DNA of 64,000 nucleotides from Mycobacterium intracellulare ATCC 13950 (GTDB lineage: Bacteria; Actinomycetota; Actinomycetes; Mycobacteriales; Mycobacteriaceae), in contig NC_016946.1 in assembly GCF_000277125.1 (NCBI RefSeq), positions 3,534,001-3,598,000 on the forward strand. Reading direction: 5' to 3'. Shown here piece by piece: positions 1-7,283 of the stretch (within the stretch, counting starts at the first letter, position 1; each line of letters begins with the position of its first letter). Made by a program: the position numbers and the translations under genes. The notes below the pieces were generated by a model. The model was given only the letters and a program-made list of their open reading frames with translations. It searched no databases and had not been told where the DNA came from.

Positions 1-452
1 TTCAGGATGTGCTCGTCAAGCAGCTGCATTCCAGCAACGGCGCTTTCGCGCAGGAATACGTCGTCGCCCACGAATACGGTCATCACGTGCAGCAGCTGCA
101 GGGCGACCTGGGCCGCGCCCAGCAGGGGGCCAAGGGCGCCGGCGGCAACGGCGTGCGCACCGAGCTGCAGGCCGACTGCTACGCCGGCATCTGGGCGCAC
201 TACGCAGCGACGGTCAACCAGAAGGACGGCACGCCGTTCCTGAATCCGTTGACCGACGAGGACATTCGCGACGCGCTATCGGCCGCCGCATCGGTCGGCG
301 ACGACCGCATCCAGAAACAGGCGACCGGGCGCGTCAACAGCGAAAGCTGGACCCACGGCTCGGCCGAGCAGCGGCAGCATTGGTTCACCGTCGGCTATCA
401 GACCGGTGATCCGAAGCAGTGCGACACCTTCTCCGCACCCGACTTGGGTTAG
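1..452 (+). CDS. Neutral zinc metallopeptidase (YpfJ family), 3' part
   Basis: This is the C-terminal part of a zinc metallopeptidase whose start lies before the window; the frame is open from base 3. The visible protein has the zincin motif HEYGHH (HExxH, with the two zinc-binding histidines and the catalytic glutamate) about 20 residues in. A downstream TELQADCYAG segment supplies the likely third ligand, and a W-x-H-G-S-A-E-Q-R motif is typical of the YpfJ/neutral zinc metallopeptidase family. In M. tuberculosis the protein next to Rv2576c (Rv2575) is of this kind and has an N-terminal membrane anchor, which cannot be checked here. The stop codon TAG lies inside the first copy of the 57-bp repeat that follows. 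Family assignment is firm; the substrate is unknown. Confidence 0.9.
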   Translation, partial: QDVLVKQLHSSNGAFAQEYVVAHEYGHHVQQLQGDLGRAQQGAKGAGGNGVRTELQADCYAGIWAHYAATVNQKDGTPFLNPLTDEDIRDALSAAASVGDDRIQKQATGRVNSESWTHGSAEQRQHWFTVGYQTGDPKQCDTFSAPDLG

Positions 453-559
453 CCCTACGACGATGCAGCCCGCACAGCGGGGTGAGGAGGAGTAGGGCAA
501 TCGGGTTAGCCCTACGACGATGCAGCCCGCGCAGCGGGGTGAGGAGGAGTAGCCCAATC
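446..559. repeat. Tandem repeat, two 57-bp units
   Basis: Two consecutive 57-bp units (446-502 and 503-559) differ at only a few positions and share the core CGCAGCGGGGTGAGGAGGAG, with A for G at the third base of the core in unit 1. The stop codon of the metallopeptidase lies in unit 1. The junction can fold: GTAGGGC at 492-498 pairs with GCCCTAC at 509-515. AGCCC at 551-555 pairs with GGGCT at 560-564 just past unit 2. The array ends next to the stop codon of the convergent gene at 563, so it may act as a terminator for both genes. It looks like a mycobacterial interspersed or VNTR-type element. Confidence 0.85.
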
Positions 560-562
560 GGG

Positions 563-1444
563 CTAAGCCAGTAGGCCTTTCAGTTCGCCCCGGCCGGCCT
601 CGTCGAGCGGCAACAGTGGCGCGCGCGGATCCCCGACCGGGAAGTCGAGCAGCTCCAGGCCGGCCTTGACGGTGGTGGCCAGCCCGCCCGCGACGATGAA
701 GGTGAGCAGCGGCTTGAGGTCGTCATAGAGCTTCTGCGCCGTGTCGAGGTCGTTCGCGCGCACCGCCTCGTAGAGGTCGATGCAGGGCTGCGGCCGCAAA
801 CACGGTGCGGCCGTGCACCATCCGGACGCCCCGGCCTTCAGCGCGTCGAGCACCAGCGGGTTGCTGCCGTTGTAGAAGGGCAGCCGATTGCCGGACAGTT
901 CGGCGATGCGCTGCATGCGGGTCAGGTCGCCGGTGGACTCCTTGACCATGGTCACGTTGTCGATGGATTCGAACATGCGCACCAGCAACTCGGGCGGCAT
1001 GTCGACGCCGCTGGTGGCCGGGTTGTTGTAGGCCATGATCGGGATCGAGATGGCATCGCTGATGCTGCGGTAGTGCTGGAAGATCTCCCGCTCGGTCAGC
1101 TTCCAGTAGGACACCGGCAGGATCATCACGGCGTCGGCCCCGGCCTGCTGCGCGTAGGTGGCGCGCCGAATGGTCTTGGCGGTGGTCACATCCGACACAC
1201 CGACCACCACCGGCACCCGGCCCGCGACGGTGGCGATGGTGGTGTCGACCACGGTGTCGAATTCGGGTTCGTCGAGATAGGCGAGTTCGCCGGTGCTGCC
1301 CAGCGGTGCGATCGCATGAACGCCGGCCGACACCAGCCGATCGACCAGCGCCGCAAGGCGTTTCGTGTCGATGCCGTCCCCAGAGAACGGCGTTACCGGG
1401 TAGGCGATGATGCCGTGGATCTTGGGCTCGGACGTTTGCGCCAC
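563..1444 (-). CDS. Dihydrodipicolinate synthase/N-acetylneuraminate lyase family aldolase
   Basis: This 293-residue class I aldolase of the DapA/NanA superfamily is a TIM barrel that uses a Schiff-base lysine. Visible motifs are GSTGE at residues 49-53 (pyruvate carboxylate binding), Tyr139 in AYNNPATSG, and the Schiff-base Lys168 in VKEST. It is probably not the housekeeping dapA: it sits in a two-gene set with a class II aldolase 36 bp upstream and a divergent XRE-cupin regulator, which suggests catabolism of a sugar acid or aromatic-derived keto acid. The actual substrate cannot be read from the sequence. These genes interrupt the order metallopeptidase-Rv2576c known from M. tuberculosis, so they were gained here or lost there. 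Confidence 0.85.
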   Translation of the reverse strand: MAQTSEPKIHGIIAYPVTPFSGDGIDTKRLAALVDRLVSAGVHAIAPLGSTGELAYLDEPEFDTVVDTTIATVAGRVPVVVGVSDVTTAKTIRRATYAQQAGADAVMILPVSYWKLTEREIFQHYRSISDAISIPIMAYNNPATSGVDMPPELLVRMFESIDNVTMVKESTGDLTRMQRIAELSGNRLPFYNGSNPLVLDALKAGASGWCTAAPCLRPQPCIDLYEAVRANDLDTAQKLYDDLKPLLTFIVAGGLATTVKAGLELLDFPVGDPRAPLLPLDEAGRGELKGLLA

Positions 1445-1480
1445 AGGCGGGCTCCTCGGATTCGGTTGGCGGATAACGGG

Positions 1481-2278
1481 TTAGCTGGTCAGCGCGTCCG
1501 GGTGCCGGGCCAGGGCCCGGCGGGCGTAGTAGGCGAAGTTGGCGCGGCTGCGCTGCGGCGACAGTGTCCAGTCGTGGGCCTCGCGGGCCAGCTCCTCGGG
1601 TAGCTCTTTGACGGTGCCGGCGGCCATCGCGGCCAGCTGCAGTTTCGCGGCGCGCTCGATGAGGATGCCCAACGAGCACGCCTCCTCGACGCTGGCGCCG
1701 GCGATGACGTGGCCGTGGTGGGCCAGCAGGACCGCCTTCTTGTCCCCCAGCGCGGCGGAGATGATCTCCCCCTCCTCGTTGCCGACCGGCACGCCGGGCC
1801 ATTTCTCCAGGAACGCGCAGTCGCCGTAGAGCGGCGTGGTGTCCATGTGGGACACGATCAGCGGAACTTCCAGCATCGACAGCGCGGCCACGTGGAACGC
1901 GTGCGTGTGCACGATGCATTGCACATCGGGGCGGGCGCGATAGATCCAGCTGTGAAAGCGGTTGGCGGGGTTGGCGATTCCGTCTCCCTCAAGGACGTTG
2001 AGGTCCTCGTCGACCAAAAGCAGGTTGGCGTCGGTGATCTCGTCGAAGCCCAGACCGAGCCGCTGGGTGTAGTAGGTGCCGTCCCGCTCGGCGCGGGCGG
2101 TGATCTGCCCGGCCAACCCGGAATCGTGCCCGGCGTCGAACAGGGCGCGGCACGTCAGGGCGAGCTTCTGGCGGGTGGTCAGCGGCGCATCGGCGGCGTC
2201 CTTGGATTGAAGGGTCGTCAACTGCTCGGCCGCGCGGCGCATCAAGTCGGATTTCGAATCGGTGAACGTGCTGGCCAT
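1481..2278 (-). CDS. Class II aldolase/adducin family protein
   Basis: This 265-residue protein is of the zinc-dependent class II aldolase/adducin family (fuculose-1-phosphate aldolase, ribulose-5-phosphate epimerase and related decarboxylases). The metal-binding histidines are visible in VHTHAFH near residue 119 and in LLAHHGHVIAG near residue 190. It starts with ATG at 2278 and is followed after 36 bp by the DapA-like aldolase on the same strand, so the two are probably one transcript. The divergent XRE-cupin regulator and the palindromic gap between them suggest local control. A second member of the family lies in the dioxygenase operon at 60912. Substrate unknown. Confidence 0.85.
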   Translation of the reverse strand: MASTFTDSKSDLMRRAAEQLTTLQSKDAADAPLTTRQKLALTCRALFDAGHDSGLAGQITARAERDGTYYTQRLGLGFDEITDANLLLVDEDLNVLEGDGIANPANRFHSWIYRARPDVQCIVHTHAFHVAALSMLEVPLIVSHMDTTPLYGDCAFLEKWPGVPVGNEEGEIISAALGDKKAVLLAHHGHVIAGASVEEACSLGILIERAAKLQLAAMAAGTVKELPEELAREAHDWTLSPQRSRANFAYYARRALARHPDALTS

Positions 2279-2297
2279 AACGGGCTCCCTCGGCGAT

Positions 2298-2335
2298 ATG
2301 ACACGATAGTATCACTATAGGAAACCTTATGTCAT
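2298..2335. promoter_or_regulatory. Nested palindromes, candidate operator of the XRE-cupin regulator
   Basis: The 71-bp gap between the divergent aldolase and regulator genes is AT-rich for this genome. It contains ATGACA (2298-2303) paired with TGTCAT (2330-2335), and between them ATAGT-ATC-ACTAT (2306-2318). This is the expected layout for an autoregulated divergent operator overlapping both promoters. It is seen by eye only; the binding protein is inferred from position. Confidence 0.5.
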
Positions 2336-2349
2336 GAGAGGGGCGGCCG

Positions 2350-2874
2350 GTGACGGCACTGCTGCGCGCGGTCCGCAAGCAACGCGGCCTCACTCTCGAG
2401 GCCCTCGCCCAGCAGACCGGGCTGACCAAGAGCTACCTGTCCAAGATCGAACGCCGGCGCAGCACGCCGTCGATCGCGGTCGCCCTCAAGGTCGCCAAGG
2501 CGCTGGACGTCGACGTCGGGCGGCTGTTCTCCGAGGAGGCGGCCCACGAGAAGATCACCGTCGAACGGGCCGCCAGTGCGGAGGGTGAGCGCTACCGGGT
2601 GCTGGCCTCGTCGGTGCTGGGAAAGTCGATGTCGCCGTTCGTGGTTCGCCCGACCGAGAGGCCGGCCGACGACCCCCATCCCGAGCACACGGGTCAGGAA
2701 TTCCTGTTCGTGCACGCCGGGACCGTCGAGCTCGACTACGGGGATCAGACGTTCACCCTCGGGCCCGGCGACAGCGCCTATTTCGACGCCTCGATCGGCC
2801 ACCAGGTCCGGGCCGTCGGCGCCGAACCCGCCGAGGTCGTCGTCGTGGCTACCAGGGACGCGTCGAGCAGGTGA
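2350..2874 (+). CDS. XRE-family regulator with C-terminal cupin domain
   Basis: This 174-residue transcription factor has an N-terminal Cro/C1-type helix-turn-helix (about residues 4-58, with LTLEALAQQTGLTKSYLSKIE as the HTH core, here shown as LTLEALAQQ then TGLTKSYLSKIE). A C-terminal cupin (about 80-170) carries E-H-T-G-Q-E-F and G-P-G-D-S-A-Y-F-D motifs and is the likely ligand sensor. It starts with GTG at 2350, divergent from the aldolase pair, with a palindromic region between, so it probably controls those genes and itself. Its last 26 bp overlap the 3' end of the convergent gene at 2849. The ligand is unknown. Confidence 0.88.
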   Translation: MTALLRAVRKQRGLTLEALAQQTGLTKSYLSKIERRRSTPSIAVALKVAKALDVDVGRLFSEEAAHEKITVERAASAEGERYRVLASSVLGKSMSPFVVRPTERPADDPHPEHTGQEFLFVHAGTVELDYGDQTFTLGPGDSAYFDASIGHQVRAVGAEPAEVVVVATRDASSR

Positions 2875-3292
2875 CTCCGGTGGTGGCGCTCTGGGTCACC
2901 ACGACCTGGCCGTCCACCGCGATCTGGCACTGAATCTGCGGCATGTTCGACGAGTCGCAGTCCGGCCAGTGGCATCCACCGCTGGCGTTGACGAACGCCC
3001 ACTGGTTGGGGTCGGCCAGGGTGGCGTTGTAGACGAGCGGCTGCCCGGCGGTGAACGCCGTCTGCACGGTGTTCAGGAACTGCGACGAGTTCGAGTTGAA
3101 GGCCGCCTGGCTGGGCGGATCGCTGTTCATGTACCTGACGTTGCCGGTCAGGTTGCCGGTGGCGGTGATCGTGTACGTCACCTGGTGGCCGGCGGGATCC
3201 GCGTGGGAGGTGGCGGGCGTCGCAATCATCGCAGCGGCCGCGGCAAACGTCGCCGCCGCGATCCCCGTGGTCGCTATTCGCACGTTCGTCAT
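2849..3292 (-). CDS. Exported small protein, Rv2576c-like
   Basis: This is a 147-residue protein with an N-terminal hydrophobic alanine-rich signal segment ending in ATSHA-DP, a good signal-peptidase I site around residue 31. The mature part has a beta-rich V-T-Y-T-I-T-A-T-G-N start that recalls the soluble domain of MmpS-like proteins, and three cysteines near the C-terminus. Position between the metallopeptidase and the purple acid phosphatase corresponds to Rv2576c of M. tuberculosis. The 3' end overlaps the convergent regulator gene by 26 bp. Export is well supported; function is unknown. Confidence 0.8.
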   Translation of the reverse strand: MTNVRIATTGIAAATFAAAAAMIATPATSHADPAGHQVTYTITATGNLTGNVRYMNSDPPSQAAFNSNSSQFLNTVQTAFTAGQPLVYNATLADPNQWAFVNASGGCHWPDCDSSNMPQIQCQIAVDGQVVVTQSATTGVTCSTRPW

Positions 3293-3393
3293 ATCTCAAA
3301 CGCTACCGAATCCGTTACCGCCGTATCCGGGAAACGGCCTCTACCACGCGGGGCGTTCACCTTCAGGTCGCGCGGCTGCGGTATGAAGCAGGA

Positions 3394-4974
3394 GTGAGCG
3401 ACGATTCGGAACATGCCGGCATCAGCCGCCGCCGGTTACTCACATCGAGTGCGGCCTCCGCGGTTCTCGGCGGCGTCGGGGTGGGCGGCGCCGCGCTGCT
3501 GTGGTCGCAGCCCGCCGGCCCCCGCGGGCCCGCGGCCTGGCTGCAGTCCGACCGCAACGGCGCGCCACCGATCGGCGGGCTGCACCTGCAATTCGGCAGG
3601 GACGCCGCCACCGAGGTGGTGGTGTCCTGGCACACCACCGACGCCGTCCGCAATCCGCGCGTCCTGCTCGGTACGCCGACATCCGGCTTCGGCCGCACCG
3701 TGGCCGCCGAGACCCGCACGTACCGGGACGCCAAGTCGGGCACCGAAGTTCGAGTCAACCACGCCCGGCTGACCGACCTGACCCCGGACACCGACTACGT
3801 GTACGCCGCGGTGCACGACGGAGCCGAACCGGAACAGGGCACCGTACGAACGGCGCCGTCGGGCCGAAAGCCCTTGCGGTTCACCAGCTTCGGCGACCAG
3901 TCCACGCCGGCTCTGGCCAAGATGCCCGACGGCCGCTATGCGACCGACAACATCGGCTCGCCGGCGGCCGCCGACACCACCATCGCCATCGAGCGCCTCG
4001 GCCCGCTGTTCAACCTGGTCAACGGCGACCTGTGCTACGCCAACCTGGCCCAGAACCGGATCCGGACCTGGTCGAACTGGTTCGACAACAACACCCGCTC
4101 GGCCCGCCACCGGCCCTGGATGCCGGCGGCCGGCAACCACGAGAACGAATTGGGCAACGGGCCGATCGGTTACGGCGCTTATCAGACCTACTTCGCGGTG
4201 CCCGATTCCGGGTCCAGCCCCCAGACCCGCGGCCTGTGGTACTCGTTCACCGCCGGATCGGTGCGGGTGATCAGCCTGGCCAACGACGATGTGGCCTACC
4301 AGGACGGTGGCAACTCCTACGTGCACGGCTACTCCGGCGGAGAGCAAAGGCGCTGGCTGGCAAGCGAACTCGCCGCGTCCCGGAGCGACCCGAATATCGA
4401 CTGGGTGGTCGTGTGCATGCACCAGACGGCGATCTCCACCGCCGACAAGACCAACGGGGCCGACCTGGGCATCCGGGAGGAATGGCTGCCGCTGTTCGAC
4501 CAGTACCAGGTGGACCTGGTGTTGTGCGGCCACGAGCACCACTACGAACGCTCGCATCCCGTGCGGGGCGCGCTGGGGACCGACACCCGCACGCCGATCC
4601 CCGTCGACACCCGAAGCGATCTCATCGACTCCACCCGGGGCACGGTGCATCTGGTCATCGGCGGCGGCGGCACCTCGGCGCCGAGCAACGCAATGTTCTT
4701 TCCCGAACCCCGGTGCCGGGTGGTCACCGGCGTGGGGGCGTTCGACCCCGGGCTGCGGCGCAAGGCGCCGATCTACGTCCTCGAGGACGCGCCGTGGTCG
4801 GCGTTCCGCGACCGCGACAACCCTTACGGCTTCGCGGCTTTCGACGTCGACCCGGGCCGCCCCGGCGGCAATACCTCGATCAAGGCGACGCATTACGCGT
4901 TGCGGGGCCCGCTGGGCGACATGGTCGTGATCGACGAATTCACCCTGACCAAGCCGCGCCGCGACAAAAGCTAG
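3394..4974 (+). CDS. Tat-exported purple acid phosphatase-type metallophosphoesterase
   Basis: This 526-residue exported phosphoesterase is the Rv2577 counterpart. The N-terminus has the twin-arginine motif S-R-R-R-L-L followed by a hydrophobic stretch, so export by Tat is expected. A fibronectin-like N-terminal domain (about 55-150) precedes the catalytic domain. All five purple acid phosphatase metal-ligand blocks are present: GD168, GD212LCY215, GNH249E, VCMH343 and GH380EH382HY384. The first block reads GDQS rather than the usual GDxG. The start is GTG at 3394, which places the Tat motif about 11 residues in. The stop is one base from the convergent radical SAM gene. Likely role is phosphate scavenging outside the membrane. 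Confidence 0.9.
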   Translation: MSDDSEHAGISRRRLLTSSAASAVLGGVGVGGAALLWSQPAGPRGPAAWLQSDRNGAPPIGGLHLQFGRDAATEVVVSWHTTDAVRNPRVLLGTPTSGFGRTVAAETRTYRDAKSGTEVRVNHARLTDLTPDTDYVYAAVHDGAEPEQGTVRTAPSGRKPLRFTSFGDQSTPALAKMPDGRYATDNIGSPAAADTTIAIERLGPLFNLVNGDLCYANLAQNRIRTWSNWFDNNTRSARHRPWMPAAGNHENELGNGPIGYGAYQTYFAVPDSGSSPQTRGLWYSFTAGSVRVISLANDDVAYQDGGNSYVHGYSGGEQRRWLASELAASRSDPNIDWVVVCMHQTAISTADKTNGADLGIREEWLPLFDQYQVDLVLCGHEHHYERSHPVRGALGTDTRTPIPVDTRSDLIDSTRGTVHLVIGGGGTSAPSNAMFFPEPRCRVVTGVGAFDPGLRRKAPIYVLEDAPWSAFRDRDNPYGFAAFDVDPGRPGGNTSIKATHYALRGPLGDMVVIDEFTLTKPRRDKS

Positions 4975-4975
4975 C

Positions 4976-6001
4976 TCAAAACAACGTCTCCTGAACGGGT
5001 TGCGGCGTTTCGGCCGAAACCGCTTGGGAGAACGGGCGATGATCGCCGGCGAGCCGGTACTTGGCGATCAGCGGGGCGGCGCGCTCGCGTAGCATGTCGC
5101 GATAACCCTGCGGCAGGTAGGCGCCCCGCCGGTACAGCTCGCGATAGCGGCCGACCAGTTCGGGATGCGAGCGCGCCAGCCACGACATGAACCATCCGCG
5201 GGTCGAGCTGCGCAGGTGCAGGCCGAAAACCGTCACGCTGCCGGCGCCGGCGGCCGCGATCTGGCCGAGCAGCGCGTCGAGATGCTCGGCGGAATCGGTG
5301 AGATACGGCAGCACCGGCGCGACCATCACGTGGCAGTTCAGCCCGGCGGCGGTGATCGCGCCGATCAGGCCGAGCCGCGCCTGTGGCGTGGGCGTGCCGG
5401 GCTCGACGTCGCGGTGCAGCTCGGCATCCCCGACCGCCAGCGACACCGCGACCGACACCGGGACCTGCGCCGCGGCGTCGGCGATCAGCGGCAGGTCGCG
5501 GCGCAGCAGGGTGCCCTTGGTCAGGATCGAGAGCGGGGTGCCCGATTCGGCCAGGGCGCCGATGATGCCGGGCATCAACGCGTAGCGCCCCTCGGCCCGC
5601 TGGTAGGGATCGGTGTTGGTGCCCAGGGCGACGGTCTCGCGCTGCCACGACGGCCTGCGCAGCTCGCGACGCAGCACCTCGGCCACGTTGGTCTTGACGA
5701 CGACCTGGGTGTCAAAGTCGTTGCCGCAGTCCAACTCCAGGTATTCGTGGGTGGGCCGGGCGAAGCAGTACCGGCAGGCGTGCGAGCAGCCGCGGTAGCC
5801 GTTGACCGTATAGCGGAACGGCAGGGCCGACGCGTTGGGCACCTTGTTCAGCGCGGACTTGCACAGCACCTCGTGAAAGGTGATGCCGTCGAACTGCGGC
5901 GAGCGCACGCTGCGGACGAAGCCGATGCGTTGCAGCCCCGGCAGCGCCCCGTCCTCGACCGGTTTCCCGTTGACCGCGACGGCCTGGCTTGCCCACCGCA
6001 T
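4976..6001 (-). CDS. Radical SAM protein (Rv2578c family, SPL-like)
   Basis: This 341-residue radical S-adenosylmethionine protein has the canonical CxxxCxxC cluster-binding motif at Cys72, Cys76 and Cys79, within the segment GCSHACRYCFARPTHEYL. The GTNTDPYQ and LTKGTLLRRDL segments are typical of the Rv2578c/spore-photoproduct-lyase-like group of uncharacterised radical SAM proteins. It is convergent with the phosphatase gene, with one base between the stop codons. In M. tuberculosis the next gene is the haloalkane dehalogenase Rv2579; here that position is taken by three small genes and a 13E12 gene. The reaction it performs is unknown. Confidence 0.88.
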   Translation of the reverse strand: MRWASQAVAVNGKPVEDGALPGLQRIGFVRSVRSPQFDGITFHEVLCKSALNKVPNASALPFRYTVNGYRGCSHACRYCFARPTHEYLELDCGNDFDTQVVVKTNVAEVLRRELRRPSWQRETVALGTNTDPYQRAEGRYALMPGIIGALAESGTPLSILTKGTLLRRDLPLIADAAAQVPVSVAVSLAVGDAELHRDVEPGTPTPQARLGLIGAITAAGLNCHVMVAPVLPYLTDSAEHLDALLGQIAAAGAGSVTVFGLHLRSSTRGWFMSWLARSHPELVGRYRELYRRGAYLPQGYRDMLRERAAPLIAKYRLAGDHRPFSQAVSAETPQPVQETLF

Positions 6002-6142
6002 CCCGCTATTCGAACATCAGTTCGAGATACAGTCAAGTGCCATGGCCCATCCGCCCCGCTGCGCCGCCGAAGCCCGGCCTTGTGCGCGGTAGCAAACCAG
6101 ATTATTTTCGGGTGACCGAACCGAAGGCGGGGTGTTGCACGC

Positions 6143-6442
6143 ATGCGTTTGATCCATGTCGCGGCGGCGGTTGGCATTCCCGTCGTTGTGCTGATTGGGG
6201 CGTCGCCGGCCGGCGCGGAAACCGGCGCCGTCGGTTATGCCCAATGCGTCGGAGGCGACACCAAGCCCCCGCCGCCGGGCGTGAGTGCAGACGTGTGGTT
6301 CCCCAGCGTCCATGTGATCGACCACGACATCATTTCGGGTGTGCCGGCCGCCGAAGTGGTTGAGAGGCTGGTGAACATGGGCGTCAACCGGGACGACGCC
6401 GTTCGCCGCGTGCAGTGTTATCTGGTCAACTCACCGCATTAG
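6143..6442 (+). CDS. Small exported protein of unknown function
   Basis: This is a 99-residue protein with a short signal peptide (hydrophobic core AAAVGIPVVVLIGA, likely cleaved after PAGA near residue 25). The mature part has two cysteines, one in YAQCVGG and one in RRVQCYLV, which could form a disulfide outside the cell. An amphipathic stretch V-P-A-A-E-V-V-E-R-L-V-N-M-G lies before the second cysteine, vaguely like the small mycobacterial DUF732 proteins; that resemblance is weak. It starts with ATG at 6143. Export is inferred; no function is assigned. Confidence 0.7.
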   Translation: MRLIHVAAAVGIPVVVLIGASPAGAETGAVGYAQCVGGDTKPPPPGVSADVWFPSVHVIDHDIISGVPAAEVVERLVNMGVNRDDAVRRVQCYLVNSPH

Positions 6443-6512
6443 CCCGCTTCTGCCGCCTACCGCGCGGGGCTAAGCTGCGGATCGTCGCCCCGGACGTCAG
6501 CCGCGAGGAGTT

Positions 6513-7007
6513 ATGACCGAACGCATCGAGACTTCCCGCACCATCGCCGCACCGGCGTCGGACATATTCGCCGTGCTGTGCGACCCGCAGGGCCACGTGG
6601 CGATCGATTCGTCCGGGATGCTCCAGGATGCCGACGGCGATCCGGTGCGCGGCGTCGGTGACCGCTTCGTCGTGCACATGGATCGCGAGTCGTTGAACGA
6701 CTTTCCGCAACTGGGCAAGTACGACGTCACCGTCGAGATCAAGCAGTTCGAGCAGGACCGCCTGATCGCGTGGACGGTGCTCGGTCAGATCCAGCCACCG
6801 ATCGGCCATGTGTACGGCTACGCGCTCGCGCCGACCGAAGACGCCTCGGCCACCGTGGTCACCTCGTTCTACGACTGGTCGGACATCGACCCCAAGTGGC
6901 GGGAAGCCGGGATTTTCCCGATCCTGTCCGAGGGCGCGCTGCGGGCGACCCTGGGAATTCTCGACCGCACCGTCCGCCGCGGTTATCCGCGGGGAATCGT
7001 GCTGTAA
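6513..7007 (+). CDS. SRPBCC-family (START/polyketide cyclase-like) protein
   Basis: This 164-residue protein has the SRPBCC beginning E-T-S-R-T-I-A-A-P-A-S-D-I-F-A-V-L-C-D-P, the hallmark of the Bet v1/START-like fold that binds hydrophobic ligands in a deep cavity. A W-T-V-L-G strand and a long C-terminal helix follow, as in mycobacterial polyketide cyclase-like proteins. A purine-rich GAGGAG precedes the ATG at 6513. The gene is followed after 23 bp by a small membrane protein gene, probably co-transcribed. Ligand and role are unknown. Confidence 0.8.
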   Translation: MTERIETSRTIAAPASDIFAVLCDPQGHVAIDSSGMLQDADGDPVRGVGDRFVVHMDRESLNDFPQLGKYDVTVEIKQFEQDRLIAWTVLGQIQPPIGHVYGYALAPTEDASATVVTSFYDWSDIDPKWREAGIFPILSEGALRATLGILDRTVRRGYPRGIVL

Positions 7008-7030
7008 GCCCGGCGGCAGGAGGGACCGAC

Positions 7031-7255
7031 ATGTTGCATTCGATGGTTCTGGCGAGTTCGGACCCCGTCGCCGCCGGCTTCATTCTGCGTGGCATCAAAG
7101 GGATTTTCGTCGCGATCGGCAGCATCATCGCCGCAATAGTCTGCGGCGTCATCGCCATGATGAAGGGCCGCAATCCGCTGGGATGGGGAATCCTTGGACT
7201 GTTCTTCTCCATCCTCACCCTGATCGTGGTGATCGTCATTCCCAGCAAGAAATGA
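7031..7255 (+). CDS. Small two-helix membrane protein
   Basis: This is a 74-residue protein with two predicted membrane helices (about residues 18-43 and 52-70) separated by a short K-G-R-N-P-L-G-W-G loop, and a basic tail P-S-K-K. It starts with ATG at 7031 and has a good ribosome site (AGGAGGG) about 8 bp upstream. It follows the SRPBCC gene closely and is probably co-transcribed with it. The loop motif KGRNPLGWGILGLFF occurs in many small bacterial membrane proteins of unknown function. No function is assigned. Confidence 0.7.
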   Translation: MLHSMVLASSDPVAAGFILRGIKGIFVAIGSIIAAIVCGVIAMMKGRNPLGWGILGLFFSILTLIVVIVIPSKK

Positions 7256-7283
7256 CCGGGCCGCGCCGGCCCGCGCCGGCGCG

